Assembly (NCBI GenBank): GCA_028065725.1
Contig: JAPTVL010000241.1
Location: 1 to 5,779 of the forward strand
From: Betaproteobacteria bacterium
GTDB lineage: Bacteria > Pseudomonadota > Gammaproteobacteria > Burkholderiales > Rhodocyclaceae
Direction of reading: 5' to 3'
DNA length: 5,779 bases
Part shown: positions 1-5,779 of the stretch, piece after piece
Layout: each line of letters begins with the position of its first letter
Position numbering within the stretch: the stretch's first letter is position 1
Position numbers and translations under genes: made by a program
The notes under the pieces: model-generated
Seen by the model: the letters and a program-made list of their open reading frames with translations, nothing else
Told to the model about the DNA's origin: nothing
The model's database searches: none

Positions 1-5
1 AACCT

Positions 6-36
6 TGCCGGGTTCGCAAGAACCCGGCATTTTTTT
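6..36 (+). terminator. Rho-independent terminator of an upstream + strand gene
   Basis: A perfect 9-bp stem (6-14 pairs with 21-29, arm TGCCGGGTT) with a six-base loop CGCAAG is followed at once by seven T (30-36). This is a textbook intrinsic terminator for + strand transcription. The gene it ends lies left of the window. The T-run is only on the + side, so it would not work well in the other direction. It sits only 25 bases before the first plausible Nudix start, so the Nudix gene probably needs its own promoter. Confidence 0.9.
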
Positions 37-48
37 GCCCGTGCCCGC

Positions 49-54
49 TATCAT
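49..54 (+). promoter_or_regulatory. Possible -10 element for the Nudix gene
   Basis: TATCAT matches the sigma-70 -10 consensus at five of six positions and lies in the short gap after the terminator. No convincing -35 is seen 16-18 bases upstream, where the terminator lies. If used, transcription would begin near 61. An ATG at 62 would then be essentially leaderless, and the AAGGAG at 93-98 would lie in the transcript. This is a weak call from one hexamer. Confidence 0.2.
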
Positions 55-61
55 GGCAGTC

Positions 62-703
62 ATGAAAAACGACATCCCTGATCCCCGCTCGCAAGGAGTA
101 GGCCGTGGTTGTAAAGACGCTGTCCCGAGGGATACACCTTCGGATAAAGCGTCAACAACCACGCTCACCGAAACCGGCCTGGAGAGCGAAACCGTCTTCA
201 AGGGGCGGCTGATGCACGTCAAGCGCGACCGCGTGCGCCTGCCCGATGGCCGCGAATCGACGCGTGAATACATCGTCCACCCCGGTGCCGTCGTCGTCAT
301 CCCGGTGTTCGACAACGGCGACCTGCTGCTCGAGCGTCAGCACCGCTACCCCCTGCACCGCGACTTCATCGAACTGCCGGCCGGCAAGATCGATCCGGGC
401 GAGGACGACCTCAGCTGCGCCAAACGCGAGCTCGAAGAGGAAACCGGCTACACCGCGTCCGAGTGGCGCGAGGTCACGACCATTTACCCCTGCATCGGCT
501 ACTCCGACGAGCGGCTGGCGTTCTATCTCGCGAAGGGCCTGCAGGACGGCACCCACGGCCGCGACCACGACGAATTCCTGGAAATCTTCCGGCTGCCGTT
601 CGCCGAGGCGATGCAGTGGGTCAAGGACGGCCGCATCTGCGAAACCAAGACGGTGATCGGATTGTTCTGGCTGGAGAAGATGATGCTCAACCAGGGCTGG
701 TAG
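62..703 (+). CDS. Nudix hydrolase, ADP-ribose pyrophosphatase type
   Basis: Probably hydrolyses ADP-ribose or a similar nucleoside diphosphate sugar to AMP and a sugar phosphate in the cytosol; it resembles the bacterial NudF/YqkG group. The Nudix box is complete at residues 108-130 (bases 383-451): G-x5-E-x7-RELEEETGY, with metal-binding glutamates 114, 123, 126 and 127. The preceding ELPAGKIDPGE, the later TTIYPCIGYSDER, an acidic DEFLE segment and the C-terminal CETKTVIGLFWLEKM are typical of ADP-ribose pyrophosphatases. The start is uncertain. ATG 62 gives 213 residues; ATG 53 is also in frame, and neither has a clear Shine-Dalgarno. Conserved sequence begins only at LTETGLESE (from 164). 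Codons 62-160 have about 47% GC at third positions, whereas the domain is strongly GC-ending, so the first ~34 residues may not be genuine. A hairpin (104-163) and an out-of-frame GTG with AAGGAG fall in that stretch. The last codons overlap the metH relic on the other strand. Confidence 0.88.
   Translation: MKNDIPDPRSQGVGRGCKDAVPRDTPSDKASTTTLTETGLESETVFKGRLMHVKRDRVRLPDGRESTREYIVHPGAVVVIPVFDNGDLLLERQHRYPLHRDFIELPAGKIDPGEDDLSCAKRELEEETGYTASEWREVTTIYPCIGYSDERLAFYLAKGLQDGTHGRDHDEFLEIFRLPFAEAMQWVKDGRICETKTVIGLFWLEKMMLNQGW
93..107 (+). promoter_or_regulatory. Shine-Dalgarno plus GTG, out of frame with the Nudix domain
   Basis: AAGGAG (93-98) lies six bases before GTG (105-107), the best initiation signal in the first 200 bases. 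That GTG frame runs only 35 codons, with no recognisable product, and stops at TGA 210-212. It is not the Nudix frame. Joining GTG 105-107 directly to CTC at 164 would restore the Nudix frame and give M-LTETGLESE, a normal N-terminus for this family. It may be the ancestral Nudix start, displaced by the hairpin that follows. Confidence 0.45.
104..163 (+). repeat. 60-base imperfect hairpin inside the 5' end of the Nudix gene
   Basis: The outer arms pair over nine bases (CGTGGTTGT at 104-112 with ACAACCACG at 155-163). After a small asymmetric internal loop (AAA/A) a second six-base stem forms (GACGCT 116-121 with AGCGTC 148-153). A 26-base apical part remains, including a C-TTCG-G mini-hairpin at 138-143. 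Fifteen paired bases of this kind are not explained by coding, and third-position GC is low here. It could be a small palindromic mobile element, a structured leader RNA or chance. No known riboswitch class was recognised. Confidence 0.55.
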
Positions 704-815
704 GCCAGATTGGGCGCTGCTCGCATAGCCCCAGAATTCGCGTAATACACGCTGGTGTGGGGCTTTGCTAAGGCTTCGGCGGGTCGGTCGCGAGGTTATC
801 TTGAATGCAGTCGTC
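694..815 (-). pseudogene. metH: Relic of the metH 3' end (activation domain and C-terminus)
   Basis: Read on the minus strand, 719-757 encodes HQRVLREFWGYAS; the intact metH in this window has [13 protein letters not shown] at 2908-2946 (10 of 13 identical). Next, one base out of frame, 694-717 encodes APNLAYQP; intact metH ends APNLSYQPA at its stop. Several codon differences are synonymous (cgt/cgc, gaa/gag, tat/tac, aat/aac, ctg/ctc), as expected of a diverged coding copy. Upstream, 772-791 resembles the metH stretch encoding DRLAEA, and ttcaag (800-805) and gacgact (809-815) recur in the same order with small indels. About 102 codons between GYAS and APNL are missing. The order and orientation match metH. 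It is too short and frameshifted to be functional. The outer limit near 815 is approximate. Confidence 0.8.
727..766 (+). terminator. Possible weak terminator after the Nudix gene
   Basis: A seven-base stem (AGCCCCA 727-733 with TGGGGCT 758-764) can enclose a smaller stem (GCGT 740-743 with ACGC 749-752), followed by only three T (764-766). It lies 23 bases after the Nudix stop, so it could end that transcript, but the T-run is short. One arm falls in the metH relic, over codons for FWGY, so the hairpin may be incidental. Confidence 0.3.
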
Positions 816-946
816 AAATAGGCGCCGTAGCGCCTGCAGGCTTGTGCTCCGTCACGCCCGCGTGACGACGCTTGGGAGGCGGTGCGTTCCTCTCTTCATG
901 CGCCGTGACCTCTAAAGGCGCTCCGGTGTGTCACTTCAGGCATTGC
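816..946. other. Gene-free stretch with small hairpins
   Basis: No open reading frame here looks like a gene on either strand. Two compact hairpins are present: AGGCGC (820-825) with GCGCCT (830-835) around a CGTA loop, and CGTCACG (850-856) with CGTGACG (861-867) around a CCCG loop. GTGAC at 905-909 also has its complement GTCAC at 930-934. Neither hairpin has a T-run, so they are not intrinsic terminators. The stretch is the likely left edge of the block carrying the tetR operon. Confidence 0.4.
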
Positions 947-975
947 TTGCGGAGTTAGGACGAGTGTCCTAAGCT
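947..975 (+). promoter_or_regulatory. Probable promoter of the tetR-yciI-tag operon
   Basis: TTGCGG (947-952) and TAAGCT (970-975) are separated by 17 bases, an acceptable sigma-70 arrangement though both hexamers are imperfect. The inverted repeat 955-972 fills the spacer and touches the -10, where a repressor would block RNA polymerase. Transcription would begin near 982. This makes ATG 983 almost leaderless and supports ATG 1031 as the true regulator start. Confidence 0.4.
955..972. promoter_or_regulatory. Likely TetR-family operator (perfect 7+7 inverted repeat)
   Basis: TTAGGAC, four bases GAGT, then GTCCTAA form a perfect palindrome with an 18-base footprint. It ends 58 bases before the regulator's chosen start and overlaps the probable promoter spacer. 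TetR-family dimers typically bind such short palindromes beside their own gene and repress it. Binding by this particular regulator is inferred from position alone. Confidence 0.65.
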
Positions 976-1030
976 ATTTCAAATGAACACGTTGCTCTGC
1001 TTCGGCGGGGCGTATTTGCCGATCATATCG

Positions 1031-1600
1031 ATGGCTATTCAAACCACACGCGAACAAATCGTTGAGGCTGCAGACCGGCTATTTTACGAACGCGGCTACG
1101 AGCATACGTCCTTCGCGCAAATCGCGGGCGCCGTTGGGATTTCAAGGGGTAATTTCTATTACCACTTCAGGTCCAAGGACGAGATTCTGGATGCGGTGAT
1201 CGCGCACCGTGTGTCCGGAACTACTGCGATGTTGGAGAAGTGGGAAACGGAGGGTGAAACCCCGGCCAACCGCATTCGTAGCTTCATCGGCATCCTGATG
1301 ATGAATAAGGCAAAGATCGCGCGCTACGGCTGTCCGGTTGGAACCCTGTGCGGCGAGCTATCAAAACTCGATCACGCCGCGCAGGGCAACGCGACCGCAT
1401 TATTTACGCTGTTTCGCACTTGGCTCCGCAAGCAATTCGAAGCGCTTGGCCGCAGCGGGGACGCGGACGAACTGGCCATGCATCTGTTGGCACTCAGCCA
1501 AGGTGTCGCGACCCTGGCCAGCGCGTTTCATGACGAAAGATTCATCGCGCAGGAGGTCAAGCATTTGAATGACTGGCTGGCCGCGTACACAACCAGGTGA
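1031..1600 (+). CDS. TetR/AcrR-family transcriptional regulator
   Basis: A DNA-binding repressor of 189 residues, a usual TetR length. Helices 1-3 cover about residues 5-50: REQIVEAADRLFYERGYEHT, then a helix-turn-helix at 26-46 with GISRGNFYYHF and the following KDEIL, all hallmarks of the family. The C-terminal ligand domain (about 55-189) carries RYGCPVGTLCGEL, with cysteines 101 and 107. Some TetR-type sensors of electrophiles or oxidants act through a cysteine in a comparable region, so thiol sensing is possible but unproven. The frame is open back to ATG 983, but the 16 extra residues do not fit the family and that ATG lies at the predicted transcription start; ATG 1031 begins MAIQTTREQI, a normal N-terminus. 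Neither has a clear Shine-Dalgarno. The gene is first in a three-gene operon and probably represses itself through the palindrome at 955-972. Confidence 0.92.
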   Translation: MAIQTTREQIVEAADRLFYERGYEHTSFAQIAGAVGISRGNFYYHFRSKDEILDAVIAHRVSGTTAMLEKWETEGETPANRIRSFIGILMMNKAKIARYGCPVGTLCGELSKLDHAAQGNATALFTLFRTWLRKQFEALGRSGDADELAMHLLALSQGVATLASAFHDERFIAQEVKHLNDWLAAYTTR

Positions 1601-1610
1601 AGATCAACAC

Positions 1611-1617
1611 AAGGAGG
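1611..1617 (+). promoter_or_regulatory. Strong Shine-Dalgarno of the YciI-like gene
   Basis: AAGGAGG, continuing into further G, lies four bases before ATG 1622. It is the strongest ribosome binding site in the operon, whereas tetR itself has none. The downstream proteins may therefore be made in greater amounts than the repressor. Confidence 0.75.
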
Positions 1618-1621
1618 GGGC

Positions 1622-1909
1622 ATGTTCGTCATATTGTTGAAGTTTTCGCACAACAAGAGCCAAGCCGGGCGCCTGATGGAGGGACACAACGCCTGGATTC
1701 AAAGCGGTTTCGATGATGGTGTCTTTCTCACGGTAGGCAGTCTGAAACCGGATGCGGGCGGCGCCATCCTGGCGCTGGCATCGAATCTGGACGAGATTCA
1801 AAGTCGAATGCAAGCCGACCCTTTCGTGGCAGAAGGCGTAGTCAGTGCGGAGATTCTGGAGATCACGCCTAATCGAGCCGACGATCGCCTGGAATTCCTG
1901 TTCGGCTGA
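1622..1909 (+). CDS. YciI-like (YCII-related domain) protein
   Basis: A small cytosolic protein of 95 residues that is all one YCII domain, a dimeric ferredoxin-like fold. The beta strand MFVILLKFS opens it, followed by the helix with EGHNAWI, the turn GFDDGVF, the strand LTVGSLKPDAGGAILA, and ADPFVAEGVVSAEILEI near the end, all typical. In the structurally studied Haemophilus YciI a histidine/aspartate pair forms the proposed active site; His22 with Asp31 or Asp32 are the candidates here, and Asp66 of the ADPF motif is also conserved in the family. The physiological reaction of most YciI proteins is unknown, so no substrate is assigned. The gene begins 21 bases after tetR stops and ends 25 bases before tag, so the three are almost certainly co-transcribed. 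The start is fixed by AAGGAGG. Confidence 0.87.
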   Translation: MFVILLKFSHNKSQAGRLMEGHNAWIQSGFDDGVFLTVGSLKPDAGGAILALASNLDEIQSRMQADPFVAEGVVSAEILEITPNRADDRLEFLFG

Positions 1910-1923
1910 GTGGTGGTTGGATA

Positions 1924-1929
1924 GGGGGG
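1924..1929 (+). promoter_or_regulatory. Purine-rich ribosome binding site that decides the tag start
   Basis: A run of six G lies five bases before ATG 1935. The frame is open back to 1845, but that longer version overlaps the YciI-like gene and adds 30 residues absent from the family. The ATG at 1930-1932 is in a different frame. Confidence 0.55.
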
Positions 1930-1934
1930 ATGCT

Positions 1935-2540
1935 ATGGCTGCTGTCTACATCGGTCCGGATGGCAAGGCGCGTTGCAAGTGGTGTGCAGCGACGCCCGAG
2001 TTTGTCGATTATCACGACAAGGAGTGGGGGTTCCCGGTGGTCGACGACCAGAAACTGTTCGAAAAGCTTTGCTTGGAGAGTTTCCAGTCCGGTTTGAGTT
2101 GGCGCACCATTCTTACAAAACGTGAGAACTTTCGCGCGGCCTTCCATCATTTCGATTTCAGCAAAATCGCGTGCTTCACGGAAAAAGATATCGCACGTCT
2201 GCTTCAGGATGAAGGCATCGTACGTCATCGCGGCAAAATCGAGGCGGTCATCAATAATGCCCGATGTGCCCAGGCTCTGGTCAAACGGGAAGGTTCGCTA
2301 GCTGCGTTTTTTTGGCGTTACGAGCCTGCGCCTGATGCGCTGCCAGAGCCGCAAACGGCTTCAATTTCAAAAGAGTCTGTGGCCCTGTCGAAGGCCCTGA
2401 AGCAGATGGGCTGGAAATTCGTCGGACCTACCACCGTCTTTGCTTTTCTCCAGGCCATGGGGCTCATCAACGATCACGTGCATGAGTGTGTGATCAAAAA
2501 CAAGGTCGACAGAGCGCGAAAACAGTTGAAGCGGCCTTGA
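1935..2540 (+). CDS. tag: DNA-3-methyladenine glycosylase I
   Basis: Removes 3-methyladenine from alkylated DNA, the first step of base excision repair. The product has 201 residues against 187 in E. coli Tag. It carries the full set of Tag residues: zinc ligands Cys14, His27, His181 and Cys185 (RCKWC, DYHDKEWG, NDHVHEC), the base-recognition glutamate Glu48 in KLCLES, and Trp56 in SGLSW. Other conserved stretches are KRENFRAAFHHFD, EGIVRHRGKI and ALSKALKQMGWKFVGPTT. It has ten extra residues before the first zinc ligand and a short basic tail (VDRARKQLKRP). It is the last gene of the tetR operon and runs convergently toward metH. Control by a TetR repressor would make this normally constitutive-type glycosylase inducible; that is inferred from gene order. 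Base composition is lower in GC than in metH. Confidence 0.96.
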   Translation: MAAVYIGPDGKARCKWCAATPEFVDYHDKEWGFPVVDDQKLFEKLCLESFQSGLSWRTILTKRENFRAAFHHFDFSKIACFTEKDIARLLQDEGIVRHRGKIEAVINNARCAQALVKREGSLAAFFWRYEPAPDALPEPQTASISKESVALSKALKQMGWKFVGPTTVFAFLQAMGLINDHVHECVIKNKVDRARKQLKRP

Positions 2541-2571
2541 GAATGCCGCGTGACTTGTCCTATTGCCTAAT
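2541..2571. other. Short convergent gap between tag and metH
   Basis: Only 31 bases separate the two converging stop codons. GCGGC (2531-2535) can pair with GCCGC (2545-2549) but no T-run follows, so no intrinsic terminator is seen for either gene. The two transcripts may overlap at their ends or rely on Rho. If the tetR operon was inserted, its right junction should lie here. Confidence 0.4.

Positions 2572-5779
<3,208 letters not shown>

Noticed and set aside
5..61. Longer Nudix start at TTG 5
   Set aside because: It would translate through the intrinsic terminator at 6-36, so the codons would be mostly absent from the gene's own transcript.
105..212. 35-codon frame from GTG 105, ending TGATG against the in-frame Nudix ATG 212, as a coupled leader peptide
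   Set aside because: Starting Nudix at ATG 212 would remove the conserved LTETGLESETVFKGRL segment, and the peptide has no recognisable features. The displaced-start explanation fits better.
768..845. Minus-strand frame ending LRRLFDDCIQDNLATDPPKP then TAG, as the tail of another gene
   Set aside because: It has a stop about 26 codons upstream and no family I can name. The neighbouring metH-like matches in another frame explain part of it. It remains a possible alternative reading.
951..961. GTTAGGA as an integron attC core site
   Set aside because: The last base breaks the GTTRRRY core, no matching inverse core at cassette distance was found, and the motif is part of the perfect TetR-type palindrome.
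1845..1934. Earlier start for tag
   Set aside because: The 30 extra residues overlap the end of the YciI-like gene, have no counterpart in Tag proteins, and the G-run before ATG 1935 marks a better start.
2556..2562. TGTCCTA as a second operator half-site
   Set aside because: Only one half of the palindrome is present, in a convergent gap with no promoter; a seven-base match is expected by chance.

Overview
The window comes from a GC-rich bacterium. The metH and Nudix proteins look proteobacterial, most likely betaproteobacterial; that is a judgement from protein resemblance, not a search result. It holds four complete genes, one large gene cut by the right edge, and one gene relic.

Layout. 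A strong rho-independent terminator at 6-36 closes an unseen upstream gene. A Nudix hydrolase of the ADP-ribose pyrophosphatase type follows on the + strand, ending at 703. Its first ~100 bases are odd: they contain a 60-base hairpin (104-163), and a good Shine-Dalgarno plus GTG (93-107) that is out of frame with the Nudix domain. From 694 to about 815, on the minus strand, lies a degraded copy of the 3' end of metH. It overlaps the Nudix stop codon. After a hairpin-rich stretch with no gene comes a perfect 7+7 inverted repeat (955-972), a likely TetR operator. It is followed by a tight + strand operon: a TetR-family regulator (1031-1600), a YciI-like protein (1622-1909) and tag, 3-methyladenine DNA glycosylase I (1935-2540). 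The rest (2572-5779) is metH on the minus strand, cobalamin-dependent methionine synthase, lacking only about 160 N-terminal residues beyond the window.

How the parts relate. The Nudix enzyme and MetH are housekeeping functions: nucleotide-sugar clean-up and methionine/folate metabolism. The tetR-yciI-tag operon looks like a self-regulated unit for alkylation or electrophile damage. It has lower GC than its flanks (45-65% in sampled 60-base lines, against 65-68% in Nudix and metH). The metH relic on its left and the intact metH 3' end on its right suggest that Nudix and metH were once direct convergent neighbours. On this reading the operon block entered at the metH 3' end and left the old end behind as the relic. 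This rearrangement, and the hairpin disturbing the Nudix start, are the most unusual things in the window. No CRISPR array, tRNA, rRNA, transposase or phage gene was seen.
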